Positions 12,757 to 26,250 of a stretch of 64,000 nt of DNA are shown here, piece after piece (within the stretch, counting starts at the first letter, position 1; the number at the start of each line of letters is the position of its first letter). This stretch comes from Chamaelirium japonicum (lineage: Eukaryota > Streptophyta > Magnoliopsida > Liliales > Melanthiaceae), in NCBI GenBank assembly GCA_947650365.1, contig OX393553.1:42083949-42147948 (forward strand). Reading direction: 5' to 3'. Below the pieces are notes generated by a model. That model was not told the origin of the DNA. It ran no database searches and saw only the letters and a program-made list of their open reading frames with translations. The position numbers and the translations under genes were made by a program.

Positions 12757-13434
12757 GTACGAAGGAATTAGAATGGATCGTACGAATGAATTAGAATGGA
12801 TACATTCGTGCGAATGAATTAGAATGGATCGTACGAATGAATTAGAATGGATCGTACGAATGAATTAGAATGGATACATTCGTGCGAATGAATTAGAATG
12901 GATCGTACGAATGAGTAAGAATGGATCGTACGAATAAAATAGAATGGATTGTACGAATGAATTAGAATGGATCGTACGAATGAATTAGATTGGATCGTGT
13001 GAAAGAATTAGAATGGATTGTACGAATGAATTAGAATGGATCGTATGAATGAATTAGAATGGATCGTGCGAATGAATTAGAATGGACCGTACGAATGAAT
13101 TAGAATGGATCGTATGAATGAATTAGAATGGATCGTGCAAATGAATTAGAATGGATCGTACGAATGAATTAGAATGGATCGTAATAATGGATCGTACCAA
13201 TGAATTTGTACGTATGAATGAATTAGAATGGATCTTATGAATGAATTAGAATGGATCGTATGAATGAATTAGAATGGATCGTACGAATGAATTAGAATGG
13301 ATCGTACGAATGAATTAGAATGGATACATTTGTGCGAATGAATTAGAATGGATCATACGGATCGCATGAATTAATTAGAATGGATCGTACTTATGAATTA
13401 GAATGGATCGTACGAATGAATTAGAGTGGATACA
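12757..13434 (+). repeat. Satellite block, + orientation
   Basis: Contains cassette E at 12873-13044. Shortened units at 13180-13220 (GATCGTAATAATGG and TTTGTACGTATG). Ends at GGATACACGACCC (J2). Confidence 0.92.
12873..13044 (+). repeat. Cassette E (ordered variant set)
   Basis: Order: ACATT 28-mer, consensus, GAGTAAG, GAAATAG, GATTGTACG, consensus, GTGTGAAAG. GAGTAAG to GTGTGAAAG is 84 bases here and in the copies starting at 21292, 23371, 26081 and 33090. Confidence 0.82.
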
Positions 13435-14205
13435 CGACCCATCCTAATTCATTCGTACGATCCATTCTAATTCATTCGCACAATCTATTCTAATTCATTC
13501 GTACGATCCATTCTAATTCATTCATACAATCCATTCTAATTCTTTCACACAATTCATTCAAATTCATTCGTACGATCCATTCTAATTCATAAGTACAATC
13601 CATTCTAATTCATTCGCACGATCCATTCTAATTCATTCGCACGATCCATTCTAATTAATTCGTTCATTCGCACGAATGTATCAATTCTAATTCATTCGTA
13701 TGATCCATTCTAATTCATTCGCACAATCCATTCTAATTCATTCATACGATCCATTCTAATTCTTTCGTACGATCCATTCTAATTCATCCGTACGATCCAT
13801 TCTTATTCATTCGTACGATCCATTCTAATTCATTCATACGGTCCATTCTAATTCATTCGCACGAATGTATCCATTCTAATTCATTCATACAATCCATTCT
13901 AATTCATTCGTACAATCCATTCTATTTTATTCGTACGATCCATTCTTACTCATTCGTACGATCCATTCTAATTCATTCGCACGAATGTATCCATTCTAAT
14001 TCATTCGTATGATCCATTCTAATTCATTCATACGATTCATTCTAATTCATTCATACAATCCATTCTAATTCTTTCACACGATCCATTTTAATTCATTCGT
14101 ACGATCCATTCTAATTCATTCGCACAATCTATTCGAATTCATTCGTACGATCCATTCTAATTCATTCGCACGATCCATTCTAATTCATTCACACGAATGA
14201 ATCCA
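13435..14205 (-). repeat. Satellite block, - orientation
   Basis: Ends with a TCATT-type 28-mer and AATGAATCCATACGAATG, a junction shared with 37045. Confidence 0.9.
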
Positions 14206-14390
14206 TACGAATGAATTAGAATGGATCGTGTGAAAGAATTAGAATGGATTGTATGAATGAATTAGAATGGATCATATGAATGAATTAGAATGGATCCTAT
14301 GAATGAATTAGAATGGGTCGTACGAATGAATTAGAATGGATCGTACGAATGAATTAGAATGGATTATACGAATGAAACAGAATGGATCGT
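14206..14390 (+). repeat. Short satellite block, + orientation
   Basis: Starts with GTGTGAAAG and GATTGTATG units, as at 37045. Ends in a 24-bp perfect palindrome. Confidence 0.9.
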
Positions 14391-14402
14391 ACGATCCATT
14401 CT
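14379..14402. repeat. 24-bp perfect palindrome at a strand switch
   Basis: Centred on GGATCGTACGATCC; the arms reach AGAATGG on the left and CCATTCT on the right. A + block meets a - block by sharing CGTACG. Confidence 0.88.
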
Positions 14403-14610
14403 AATTCATTCACACAATCTATTCTAATTCATTCGTATGATCAATTCTAATTCATTAGCACGATCCATTCTAATTCATTCGTACGATCTTTTCTATTTGA
14501 TTCGTACGATCCATTCTTACTCAATTGTATGATCCATTCTAATTCATTCGCACGAATGTATCCATTCTAATTCATTCGTACGATCCATTTTAATTCCTTC
14601 GTACGATCCA
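14391..14610 (-). repeat. Satellite block, - orientation (cassette F reversed)
   Basis: The run at about 14406-14535 is the reverse-complement order of cassette F: CAATCTATTC, GATCAATTC, CATTAGCACG, then CTTACTCAATTGTATG. Confidence 0.88.
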
Positions 14611-14947
14611 TACGAATAAATTAGAATGAATTATAATGGATTGTATGAATGAATTAGAATGGATCGTGCGAATGAATTAATATGGATCGTGCGAATGAAG
14701 TAGAATGGATCGTATGAATGAATTAGATTGGATTGTATGAATGAATTAAAATGTATCGTGCGAATGAATTAGAATGGATCATACCAATGAATTAGAATGG
14801 ATCGTAGGAATGAATTAGAATGGATAGTACAAAGGAATTAGAATAGATCATACGAATGAAATATGATGGGTCGTACAAAGGAATTAGAATGGATCGTATG
14901 AAGGAATTAGAATGGATCGTACTAATGAATTAGAATGGATACATTCG
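14611..14947 (+). repeat. Satellite block, + orientation
   Basis: Contains the AAATATGATGGG variant and the AAAGG/GAAGG run before J1 (GGATACATTCGTACAATCC). Confidence 0.9.
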
Positions 14948-15294
14948 TACAATCCATTCTAATTCATTCGTACAATCCATTCTAATTCATTCGTACGATT
15001 CATTCGTATGATCCATTCTAATTCATTCGTACGAATGTATCCACTCTAATTCATTCATACGATCCATTCTAATTCATTGGTACGATCCATTCTAATTCAT
15101 TCGTACGATCCATTCTAATTCATTCGCGCGATCCATCCTAATTCATTCATACGATCCATTCTAATTCATTCATATGACTTATTCTAATTCTTTCGCACGA
15201 ATGTATCCATTCTAATTCATTTGCACGAATGTATCCATTCTAATTCATTCGTACGATCCATTCTAATTCATTCGCACAATCTATTCTAATTCAT
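14948..15294 (-). repeat. Satellite block, - orientation
   Basis: Second J1 copy: CGATTCATTCGTATGATCC and TATCCACTC follow, in the order seen at 8256 and 44764. Confidence 0.9.
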
Positions 15295-15403
15295 TGGATC
15301 GTACGAAGGAATTAGAATGGATCGTACGAATGAATTAGAATGGATACATTCATGCGAATGAATTAGAATGGATCGTACGAATGAATTAGAATGGATTGTA
15401 CGG
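15295..15403 (+). repeat. Short satellite block, + orientation
   Basis: Four to five units; leaves by GATTGTACGGATGTATCC (J3 with one change). Confidence 0.88.
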
Positions 15404-15616
15404 ATGTATCCATTCTAATTCATTTCTATGATCCATTCTAATTCCTTCGTACGATCCATTCTAATTCCTTCGTACGATCCATTCTAATTCCTTTATACGA
15501 CCCATTATATTTCATTCATATGATCCATTCTAATTCCTTTGTACGATCCATTCTAATTCATTCATACGATCCATTCTAATTCATTCGTACGATCCATTCT
15601 TACTCATTCGTATGAT
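15404..15616 (-). repeat. Satellite block, - orientation
   Basis: Repeats the post-J3 order: CCTTCG units, CCTTTATACG, GACCCATTATATTTCATT, CCTTTG. Ends at TGATCATGAATT, around the palindrome TGATCA. Confidence 0.9.
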
Positions 15617-16223
15617 CATGAATTAGAATGGATCGTACGAATGAGTAAGAATGGATCATACGAATGAAATAGAGTGGATTGTACGAATGAATTAGAATGG
15701 ATTCATTCGTGCGAATAATTAGAATGGATCGTGCGAATGAATTAGAATGGATCGTACGAATGAATTAGAATGGATACATTCGTGCGAATGAATTAGAATA
15801 GATTATGCGAATGAATTAGAATGGATCGTACGAATGAATTAGAATGGATACATTCGTGCGAATAAATTAGAATGGATCATACGAATGAGTAAGAATGGAT
15901 CGTACGAATGAAATAGAATGGATTGTATGAATGAATTAGAATGGATACGAATGAATTAGAATGGATCATGTGAAAGAATTAGAATGGATTGTATGAATGA
16001 ATTAGAATGGATCGTATGAATGAATTAGAATGGATCGTGCGAATGAATTAGAATGGATCGTGCGAATGAATTAGAATGGATCGAACGAATGAATTAGAAT
16101 GGATCGTATGAATGAATTAGAATGGATCGTGCGAATGAATTAGAATGGATCGTACGAATGAATTAGAATGGATCGTTTGAATAAATTAGAATGGATCGTA
16201 CGAATGAAATAGAATTAGAATGG
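15617..16223 (+). repeat. Satellite block, + orientation
   Basis: Two GAGTAAG/GAAATAG pairs and one GTGTGAAAG unit. Ends at TAGAATGGATCCAATC, around GGATCC. Confidence 0.9.
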
Positions 16224-17866
16224 ATCCAATCTAATTCATTCATACGATCCATTCTAATTCATTCGCACGAATGTATTCATTCTAATTCATTCGTACGATC
16301 CATTCTAATTCATTCGCACAATCTATTCAAATTCATTCGTACGATCTATTCTAATTCATTCGTACAATCCATTCTAATTCATTCGTACGATCCATTCAAA
16401 TTTATTCGCACGATCCATTCTAATTCATTCGCACAATCAATTCTAATTCATTCGTACGATCAATTCTAATTCATTAGCACGATCCATTCTAATTCATTCG
16501 TACGATTTATTCTATTTCATTCGTACGATCCATTCTAATTCATTCGCACGATCCATTCGAATTCACTCATACGATCCATTCTAATTCATTCGCACGAATG
16601 AATCCATTCTAATTCATTCGTACAATCCATTCTATTTCATTCGTATGATCCATTCTTACTCATTCGTACCGTACGATGCATTCTAATTCATTCATACGAT
16701 CCATTCTAATTCATTTACACGAATATATCCATTCTAATTCATTCGTATGATCTATTCTAATTCATTCGTACGATCCATTCTAATTCATTCGCATAATCTA
16801 TTCTAATTCATTCCTACGATCAATTCAAATTCATTAGCACGATCCATTCTAATTCATTCGCACGAATGAATCCATTCTAATTCATTCATACAATCCATTC
16901 TATTTCATTCGTACGATCCATTCTTACTCATTCGTACGATCCATTCTAATTCATTCGCACGATCCATTCTAATTCATTCGTACAATCCATTCTATTTCAT
17001 TCGTACGATCCATTCTTACTCATTCGTACGATCCATTCTAATTCATTCGCACGAATGTATCCATTCTAATTCATTCGTACGATCCATTCTAATTCCTTCG
17101 TACGATCCATTCTAATTCCTTCGTACGATCCATTCTAATTCCTTTGTACGACCCATTATATTTCATTTGTATGACCCATTCTAATTCCTTTGTACGATCC
17201 ATTCTAATTCATTCCCTTGAATGTATCCATTCTAATTCATTCGCACGAATGTATCCATTCTAATTCATTCGTACGATCCATTCTAATTCATTCATACGAT
17301 CCATTCTAATTCATTTGCACGAATATATCCATTCTAATTCATTCGTATGATCCATTCTAATTCATTCGTACGTTCCATTCTAATTCATTCGCACAATATA
17401 TTCTAATTCATTCGTACGATCAATTCTAATTCATTAGCACGATCCATTCTAATTCATTCACATGAATGAATCCATTCTAATTCATTTGTACAATCCATTC
17501 TATTTCATTCATATGATCCATTCTAATTCATTCGTACGATCCATTCTAACTCATTTGTACGATCCATTCTAATTCATTCGTACAATTCATTCTATTTCAT
17601 TCGTACAATCCATTCTTACTCATTCGTATGATCCATTTTAATTCATTCGTACGAATGTATCCATTCTAATTCATTCGTACAATCCATTCTAATTCATTTG
17701 TACGATCCATTCTAATTCATTCATACGATCCATTCTAATTCATTCGTACGATCCATTCTATTTCATTCGTACGATCCATTCTTACTCATTCGTACGATCC
17801 ATTCTAATTCATTCGCACAATCTATTCTAATTCATTCGCACGAACCATTCTAATTAATTCGTACGA
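16224..17866 (-). repeat. Satellite block, - orientation
   Basis: 1.6 kb. Frame changes from 28-mers and stop-free variants give an open frame of about 280 bases near its left end. GACCCATTATATTTCATT at 17150 and an ATTCCCTTGAATG 28-mer at about 17210. Ends at CGTACGATCGTGCTAGTG. Confidence 0.92.
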
Positions 17867-18715
17867 TCGTGCTAGTGAATTAGAATGGATCGTACGAATA
17901 AATTAGAATAGATTGTGCGAATGAATAAGAATGGATCGCACGAATGAGTAAGAATGGATCGTACGAATGAAATAGAATGGATCGTACGAATGAATTAGAA
18001 TGGATCTTACGAATAAATTAGAATGGATCGTGCGAATGAATTAGAATGGATCGTACGAATGAATTAGAATGGATCGTATGAATGAATTAGAATGGATCGT
18101 GCGAATGAATTAGAATGTATCGTATGAATGAAATAGAATGGATCGTATAAATTAGAATGGATTGTACGAAGGAATTAGAATGGATAGTACGAATGAATTA
18201 GAATGGATCATACGAATGAAATAGAATGGATCGTACGAAGGAATTAGAATGGATCGTACGAAGGAATTAGAATAGATACATTCATGCGAATGAATTAGAA
18301 TGGATCGTACGAATGAATTAGAATGGATACATTCTTACGAATGAATTAGAATGGATCGTATGAATGAATTAGAATGGATCATGTGAATGAATTAGAATGG
18401 ATCATGTGAATGAATTAGAATGGATCGTATGAATGAATATTAGAATGGATCATGTGAATGAATTAGAATGGATCGTACGAATGAATTAGAATGGATCGTA
18501 TGAATGAATTAGAATGGATCGTGCGAATATATTAAAATAGATCGTATGAATGAATTAGAATGGATTGTACGAATTAATTAGAATGGATCGTATGAATGAA
18601 TTAGAATGGATCGTGCGAATGAATTAGAAAGGATCGTATGAATGAAATAGAATGGATAGTATGAAGGAATTAGAATGGATCATACGAATGAATTAGAATG
18701 GATCATACGAAGGAA
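17867..18715 (+). repeat. Satellite block, + orientation
   Basis: Starts with the rare GCTAGTGAATTAG monomer, as at 55970. Ends in AAGGAATTCCTT (palindrome 18710-18721). Confidence 0.92.
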
Positions 18716-18721
18716 TTCCTT
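18710..18721. repeat. 12-bp palindrome at a strand switch
   Basis: AAGGAATTCCTT joins a + GAAGGAATT half-monomer to a - AATTCCTTTG half-monomer. The arms continue imperfectly (two differences in the next 11 bases). Confidence 0.85.
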
Positions 18722-19224
18722 TGTACGATCCATTCTAATTCATTCATACGATCCATTCTAATTCATTCGTACGATCCATTCTAATTCATTTGCACAATCT
18801 ATTCTAATTTATTCGTACGATCCATTCTAATTCATTAGCACGATCCATTCTAATTCATTCATACAATCCATTCTAATTCTTTTGCACGAATGTATCCATT
18901 CTAATTCATTCGTACGATCCATTCTAATTCCTTCGTAAGATCCATTCTAATTCCTTCGTACGATCCATTCTAATTCATTCCCATGAATGTATCCATTCTA
19001 TTTGATACGTACGATCCATTCTATTTCATTCGTACGATCCATTCTTACTCATTCGCACGATCCATTCTAATTCATTCGCACGAATGTATCCACTCTAATT
19101 CATTCGTACGATCCATTCTAATTCATTCGCACGATCCATTCTAATTCATTCGTACGATCCATTCTAATTCATTCGTACGATCCATTATAATTCATTCGCA
19201 CGATCCATTCTGATTCATTCATAC

Positions 19225-19395
19225 GATCCATTCTAATTCATTCATACAATCCATTCTAATTCTTTCACACGATCCATTCTAATTCATTCGTACGATCCAT
19301 TCTAATTCATTCGTACAATCCATTCTATTTCATTCGTACGATCCATTCTTACTCATTCGTACGATCCATTCTAATTCATTCGCACGAATGTATCC
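19225..19395 (-). repeat. Cassette E, reverse orientation
   Basis: CTTTCACAC, consensus, consensus, CTATTTCATT, CTTACTCATT, consensus, 28-mer: the exact reverse order of cassette E. Other reverse copies lie at about 6755, 40025 and 54710. Confidence 0.8.
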
Positions 19396-19639
19396 ATTCT
19401 AATTTATTCGTACGATCCATTCTAATTCATTCGTACGATCCATTCTAATTCATTCGCACGTTCCATTCTAATTCATTCGCACGAATGAATCCATTCTAAT
19501 TCATTCGTACAATCCATTCTATTTCATTCGTACGATCCATTCTAATTCATTCATACGATCCATTCTAATTCATTCGTACAATCCATTCTAATTCATTCGT
19601 ACAATCCATTCTAATTCATTCACACGATCCATTCTAATT

Positions 19640-20640
19640 CATTCATACGATCCAATCTAATTCATTCATACGATCCATTCTAATTCATTCGCACAATCTA
19701 TTCTTATTCATTCGTACGATCCATTCTAATTCCTTTGTACGATCCATTCTAATTCCTTCGTACGTACGATCCATTCTATTTCATTCGTACGATCCATTCT
19801 TACTCATTCGTACGATCCATTCTAATTCATTCGCACGAATGTATCCATTCTAATTCATTCGTACGATCCATTCTAATTCCTTCGTACGATTCATTCTAAT
19901 TCCTTCGTACGATCCATTCTAATTCCTTTGTACGACCCATTATATTTCATTCGTATGATCCATTCTAATTCCTTTGTACGATCCATTCTAATTCATTCAT
20001 ACGATCCATTCTAATTCATTATTACGATCCATTCTAATTCATTCGCACGATCCATTCCAATTCATTCATATGATCCAATCTAATTCATTCATACGATCCA
20101 TTCTAATTTATTCGCACAATCTATTCTAACTCATTCGTACGATCCATTCTAATTCCTTCATATGATCTATTCTAATTCCTTCGTACGTACGATCCATTCT
20201 ATTTCATTCGTACATTCCATTCTTACTCATTCGTACGATCCATTCTAATTCATTCGCATGAATGTATCCATTCTAATTCATTCGTACGATCCATTCTAAT
20301 TCCTTCGTACGATCCATTCTAATTCCTTCGTGCGATCCATTCTAATTTCTTTGTACGACCCATTATATTTCATTCGTAAGATCCATTCTAATTCCGTACG
20401 ATCCATTCTAATTCATTCATACGATCCATTCTAATACATTCATACGATCCATTCTAATTCATTCGCACGATCCATTCTTATTCATTCATACGATCCAATC
20501 TAATTCATTCATACGATCCATTCTAATTCATTCGCATAATCTATTCTAATTCATTCGTACCTTCCATTCTAATTCATTAGCACGATCCATGCTAATTCAT
20601 TCGTACGATCCATTCTAATTCAATCGTACGTACGATCCAT
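19640..20640 (-). repeat. 423-bp tandem higher-order repeat
   Basis: CATTCATACGATCCAATC, CACAATC, CCTTCGTACGTACG, CTATTTCATT, CTTACTC, a 28-mer, CCTTCG units and GACCCATTATATTTCATT recur in order. The marker CGTACGTACG sits at 19759, 20182 and 20625, spacings of 423 and 443. 423 equals seventeen 23-mers plus one 28-mer plus the extra GTAC. Two copies and a partial third. Confidence 0.8.
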
Positions 20641-21291
20641 TCTAATTCCTTCGTACGATCCATTCTATTTCATTCGTATGATCCATTCTAATTCATTCGC
20701 ACGATCCATTCTAATTCATACAATCCATTCTATTTCATTCATACGATCCATTCTAATTCATTCGCACGATCCATTCTAATTCATTCATACGATCCATTCT
20801 AATTCATTCGTACGATCCATTCTAATTCATTAGCACGATCCATTCTAATTCATTCGTACGATCCATTCTATTTCATTCGTACGATCCATTCTTACTCATT
20901 CGTACGATCCATTCTAATTCATTCGCACGAATGTATCCAGATCCATTCTAATTCATTCGCACGATCCATTCTAATTCATTCGTACAAGGATACATTCGTG
21001 TGAATGAATTAGAATGGATCGTGCGAATGAATTAGAATGGATCATACGAATGAATTAGAATGGATCGTACGAATAAATTAGAATGGATTGTACGAATAAA
21101 TTAGAATGGATTGTATGAATGAATTAGAATGGATCGTACGAATGAGTAAGAATGGATCGTACGAATGAAATAGAATGGATTGTACGAATGAATTAGAATG
21201 GATTGTACGAATGAATTAGAATGGATCGTGTGAAAGAATTAGAATGGATCGTACGAATGAATTAGAATGGATCGTACGAATGAATTAGAAA

Positions 21292-21460
21292 GGATACATT
21301 CGTGCGAATGAATTAGAATGGATCGTACGAATGAGTAAGAATGGATCGTACGAATGAAATAGAATGGATTGTACGAATGAATTAGAATGGATCGTACGAA
21401 TGAATTAGAATGGATCGTGTGATAGAATTAGAATGGATTGTATGAATGAAATAGAATGGA
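21292..21460 (+). repeat. Cassette E, second + copy
   Basis: GAGTAAG at 21333 and GTGTGATAG at 21417, the constant 84-base spacing. Confidence 0.8.
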
Positions 21461-23010
21461 TTGTACGAATGAATTAGAATGGATCGTGCGAATGAATTAG
21501 AATGGATCGTACGAATGAATTAGAATGGATCGTTCTAATGAATTAGAATTGATCGTACGAATGAATTAGAATAGATTGTGCGAATGAATTAGAATAGATC
21601 GTACGAATGAATTAGAATGGATACATTCGTGCGAATGAATTACAATAGATCATACGAATGAATTAGAATGGATATATTCGTGCGAATGAATTAGAATGGA
21701 TCGTACGAATGAGTAAGCATGGATCATACGAATGAAATAGAATGGATCGTACGAATGAATTAGAATGGATCGTGCCAATGAATTAGAATGGATCGTACGA
21801 ATGAATTAGAATAGATTGAGCGAATGAATTAGAATGGATCATACGAATGTATTAGAATGGATACATTCGTGCGAATGAATTAGAATGGATCGTATGAATG
21901 AATTAGATTGGATCGTATGAATGAATTAGAATGGATCGTACGTATGAATTAGAATGGATACATTCATGGGAATGAATTAGAATGGATCGTACAAAGGAAT
22001 TAGAATGGATCATACTAATGAAATTTAATGGGTTGTACAAAGGAATTAGAATGGATCGTACGAAGGAATTAGAATGGATCGTACGAAGGAATTAGAATGA
22101 ATCGTATGAATGAATTAGAATGGATACATTCGTGCAAATGAACTAGAATGGATCGTACGAATGAGTAAAAATGGAACGTACGAATGAAAAAGAATGGATT
22201 GTACGAATGAATTAGAATGGATCGTGCGAATGAATTAGAATGGATCGTACGAATGAATTAGAATAGATTGTGCAAATGAATTAGAATGGATCGTACGAAT
22301 AAATTAGAATGGATCGTACGAATGAATTAGAATGGATCGTATTAATGAATTAGAATGGATCATGCGAATGAATTAGAATGGATCGTACGAATGAATTAGC
22401 ATGGATCGGGCTAATGAATTAGAATGGAACGTACGAATGAATTAGAATGGATCGTGTGAAAGAATTAGAATGGATTGTATGAATGAATTAGAATGGATCG
22501 TACGAATGAATTAGAATGGATCATGCGAATGAATTAGAATGGATCATAAGAAGGAATTAGAATAGATCGTACGAATGAATTAGAATAAATTGTGCGAATG
22601 AATTAGAATAGATCGTACGAATGAATTAGAATAGATTGTGCGAATGAATTAGAATGGATTGTACGAATGTATTAGAATGGATCGTACGAAGGAATTAGAA
22701 TGGATCGTACGAATAAATTAGAATAGATTGTGCGAATGAATTAGAATGGATACATTCGTGCGAATGAATTAGAATGGATCGTATGAATGAATTAGATTTG
22801 ATCGTATGAATGAATTAGAATGGATCGTATGAATGAATTAGAATGGATCGTGCTAATGAATTAGAATGGATTGTACGAATGAATTAGAATGGATCGTGCG
22901 AATGAATTAGAATGGATCGTGCGAATGAATAAGAATGGATCGTACGAATGAATTAGAATGGATCGTACGAATGAAATAGAATGCATCGTACGAATCAATT
23001 AGAATGGATA

Positions 23011-23437
23011 CATTCGTGCGAATGAATTAGAATGGATCGTACGAATGAGTAAGAATGGATCGTACGAATGAAATAGAATGGATTGTACGAATGAATTAGA
23101 ATGGATTCATTCATTCGAATTAATTAGAATGGATCGTGCGAATGAATTAGAATGGATCATACGAATGAATTAGAATGGATACATTCGTGCGAATGAATTA
23201 GAATGGATCGTACGAATGAGTAAGAATGGATCGTACGAATGAAATAGAATGGATTGAACGAATGAATTAGAATGGATTCATTCGTGCGAATGAATTAGAT
23301 TGGATCGTGCGAATGAATTAGAATGGATCGTACGAATGAATTAGAATGGATCGTACGGATGAATTAGAATGGATACATTCGTGCGAATGAATTAGAATGG
23401 ATCGTACAAATGAGTAAGAATGGATCGTACGAATGAA
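23011..23437 (+). repeat. 171/194-bp higher-order repeat
   Basis: GAGTAAG markers at 23047, 23218 and 23412, i.e. 171 then 194 bases. 171 is five 23-mers plus two 28-mers (one GATTCATT, one GATACATT); 194 has one more 23-mer. Confidence 0.82.
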
Positions 23438-23540
23438 ATAGAATGGATTGTACGAATGAATTAGAATGGATCGTACGAATGAATTAGAATGGATTGTGTG
23501 AAAGAATTAGAATGGATTGTATGAATGAATTAGAATGGAT
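23371..23540 (+). repeat. Cassette E, third + copy
   Basis: GAGTAAG at 23412 and GTGTGAAAG at 23496 (84 bases). It continues directly from the 194-bp repeat. Confidence 0.8.
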
Positions 23541-24869
23541 CGTCTGAATGAATTATAATGGATCGTGCGAATGAATTAGAATGGATCGTACGAATAAATT
23601 AGAATAGATCGTATGAATGAATTAGAATGGATCGTGCGAATGAATTAGAATGGATCGTACGAATGAATTAAAGTGGATACATTCGTGCGAATGAATTAGA
23701 ATGGATCGTACGAATGAGTAAGAATGGATAGTACGAATGAAATAGAATGGGTCGTACATATCAATTAGAATGGATACATTTATGGGAATAAATTAGAATA
23801 GATCGTACGAAGGAATTAGAATGGATCATACGAAGGAATTAGAATGGATCGTACGAATGAATTAGAATGGATACATTCGTGCAAAAGAATTAGAATGGAT
23901 TGTATGAATGAATTAGAATGGAACGTGCTAACGAATTAGAATGGATCGTACGAATGAATTAGAATGGATCGTACGAATGAATTAGAATGGATACATTCGT
24001 GCGAATGAATTAGAATGGATCGTACAAAGGAATTAGAATGGATACATTCGTGCGAATGAATTAGAATGGATCGTACGAAGGAATTAGAATGGATCGTATG
24101 AATGAGTTTGAATAGATTGTGTGAATGAATAAGAATGGATCGTACGAATGAATTAGAATGGACACATTCATGGGAATGCATTAGAATGGATCGTACGAAG
24201 GAATTAGAATGGATCATTCGAATGAAATAGAGTGGATCGTAAGAATGGATCGTACGAATGAAATAGAATGGATTGTACGAATGAATTAGAATGGATTCAT
24301 TCATGCGAATGAATTAGAATGGATCGTGCGAATGAATTAGAATGGATCGTACGAATGGATCGTACGAATGAATTAGAATAGATTGTGCGAATGAATTAGA
24401 ATGGATCGTACGAATGAATTAGAATGGATACATTCGTGCGAATGAATTAGAATGGATCGTATGAATGAATTATATTGGATCGTATTAATGAATTAGAATG
24501 GATCGTGCGAATGAATTAGAATGGATCGTACAAATGAATTAGAATGGATGCATTCGTGCGAATGAATTAGAATGGATCATACGAAGGAATTAGAATGCCC
24601 ATTCTAATTCATTCGCACGAATGTATCCATTCTATTTCATTCGTACGATCCATTCTAATTCATTCATACAATCCATTCTAATTCATTTGCACGAATATAT
24701 CCATTCTAATTCATTCGTATGATCCATTCTAATTCATTCGTACGATCCATTCTAATTCATTCGCACGATCGATTCTAATTCATTCGTACGATCCATTCTA
24801 TTTCAATCGTACGATCCATTCTTACTCATTCGTACGATCCAATCTAATTCATTCGCACGAATGTATCCA

Positions 24870-25395
24870 TTCTAATTCATTCGTACGATCCATTCTAATT
24901 CCTTCGTACGATCCATTTTAATTCCTTCGCACGATCCATTTTAATTCATTCGCACAATCCATTCTAATTCATTCATACGATCCATGCTAATTCATTCATA
25001 CAATCCATTCTAATTCATTCTAATTTATTCGTATGATCCATGAATTAGAATGGATGGCACAAATGTATCCATTCTAATTCATTCATACGATCCATTTTAA
25101 TTCCTTCGTACGATCCATTATAATTACTTCATACGATCCATTCTATTTCATTCGAATGATCCATTCTAATTCCTTCGTACGATCCATTCTAATTCATTCC
25201 CACGAATGTGTCCATTCTAATTCATTCGTACAATCCATTCTAATTCATTCACACAATCTATTCTAATTCATTCATACGATCCATTCTAATTCATTCGTAC
25301 GATTCAATCTAATTCATTCACACGATCCATTCTTATTCATTCATATGATCCATTCTAATTCATTCGTACGACATTCTAATTCATTCGTACGATCA
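24870..25395 (-). repeat. Segmental duplication, copy A
   Basis: Colinear with 34270-34795 at a constant offset of 9,399 bases. Shared rare marks in the same order: TTCTAATTTATTCG, the + remnant CCATGAATTAG, CATTCGAATGATCC, AATGTGTCC, CTTATTCATTCATATG and the truncated unit ACATTCTAAT. A shorter third copy lies at 58290-58510. Confidence 0.85.
25041..25057 (+). repeat. Truncated + monomer inside a - block
   Basis: GATCCATGAATTAGAATGG is a partial + monomer fused to - units on both sides. The same remnant occurs at 34440 and 58328. Confidence 0.82.
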
Positions 25396-25694
25396 ATTCT
25401 AATTCATTCGTAGGATCCATTCTAATTCATTCGCACGATCCATTCTAATTCATTCGTACGATCCATTCTAATTCATTCGCACGAATGTATCCATTCTAAT
25501 TCATTCGTACGATCTATTCTAATTCATTCGTACGATCCATTCTAATTCACTAGCATGATCGTACGAATTATTTAGAATGGATCGTGCGAATGAATTAGAA
25601 TGGATCGTGCGAATGAATTAGAATGGATCGTACGAATGAATTAGAATGGATCGTACGAATGAATTAGAATGGATCGTACAAATGAATTAGAATG

Positions 25695-26150
25695 GATACA
25701 TTCGTGCGAATGAATTTGAATGGATCGTACGAATGAGTAAGAATGGATCGTACGAATGAAATTGAATGGATTGTACGAAATAATTAGAATGGATTCATTC
25801 GTGCGAATGAATTAGAATGGATCGTGCGAATGAATTAGAATGGATCGTACGAATGAATTAGAATGGATTGTACGAATGAATTAGAATGGATACATTCGTG
25901 CGAATGAATTAGAATTGATCGTACGAATGAGTAAGAATGGATCGTACGAATGAAATAGAATGGATTGTATGAATGAATTAGAATGGATTCATTCGTGCGA
26001 ATGAATTAGAATGGATTGTGCGAATGAATTAGAATGGATCATACGAATGAATTAGAATGGATCGTACGAATGAATTAGAATGGATACATTCGTGCGAATG
26101 AATTTGAATGGATCGTACGAATGAGTAAGAATGGATCGTACGAATGAAAT
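25695..26150 (+). repeat. 194-bp higher-order repeat
   Basis: GAGTAAG at 25735, 25929 and 26123, exactly 194 bases apart (six 23-mers plus two 28-mers). The 194-base spacing also appears at 32937/33131. Confidence 0.85.
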
Positions 26151-26250
26151 AGAATGGATTGTACGAATGAATTAGAATGGATCGTACGAATGAATTAGAA
26201 TGGATCGTGTGAAAGAATTAGAATGGATTGTATGAATGAATTAGAATGGA
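26081..26250 (+). repeat. Cassette E, fourth + copy
   Basis: GAGTAAG at 26123 and GTGTGAAAG at 26207 (84 bases). Confidence 0.8.

Larger units (their letters stand above)
18716..20986 (-). repeat. Satellite block, - orientation
   Basis: 2.3 kb. Contains reversed cassette E (19225-19395) and the 423-bp higher-order repeat (19640-20640). Ends at CGTACAAGGATACATTCG. Confidence 0.93.
20987..24597 (+). repeat. Longest + satellite block
   Basis: 3.6 kb with no flip. Holds cassette E at 21292 and 23371, the CATGGGAATG cassette at 21965, 23770 and 24170, and the 171/194-bp higher-order repeat at 23011-23437. A frame of 122 codons on the opposite strand (23936-24304) comes from 28-mers and GAGTAAG-type units that remove the periodic stop; it is not a gene. 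Confidence 0.94.
24598..25557 (-). repeat. Satellite block, - orientation
   Basis: Contains segmental duplication copy A and a short + remnant at 25041-25057. Ends at CATGATCGTACGAATTATTT, shared with 49359. Confidence 0.92.

Noticed and set aside
22990..23437. 171-bp repeat period, the length of primate alpha satellite
   Set aside because: The length is five 23-mers plus two 28-mers; the sequence is unlike alpha satellite and the period varies (171, 189, 194).
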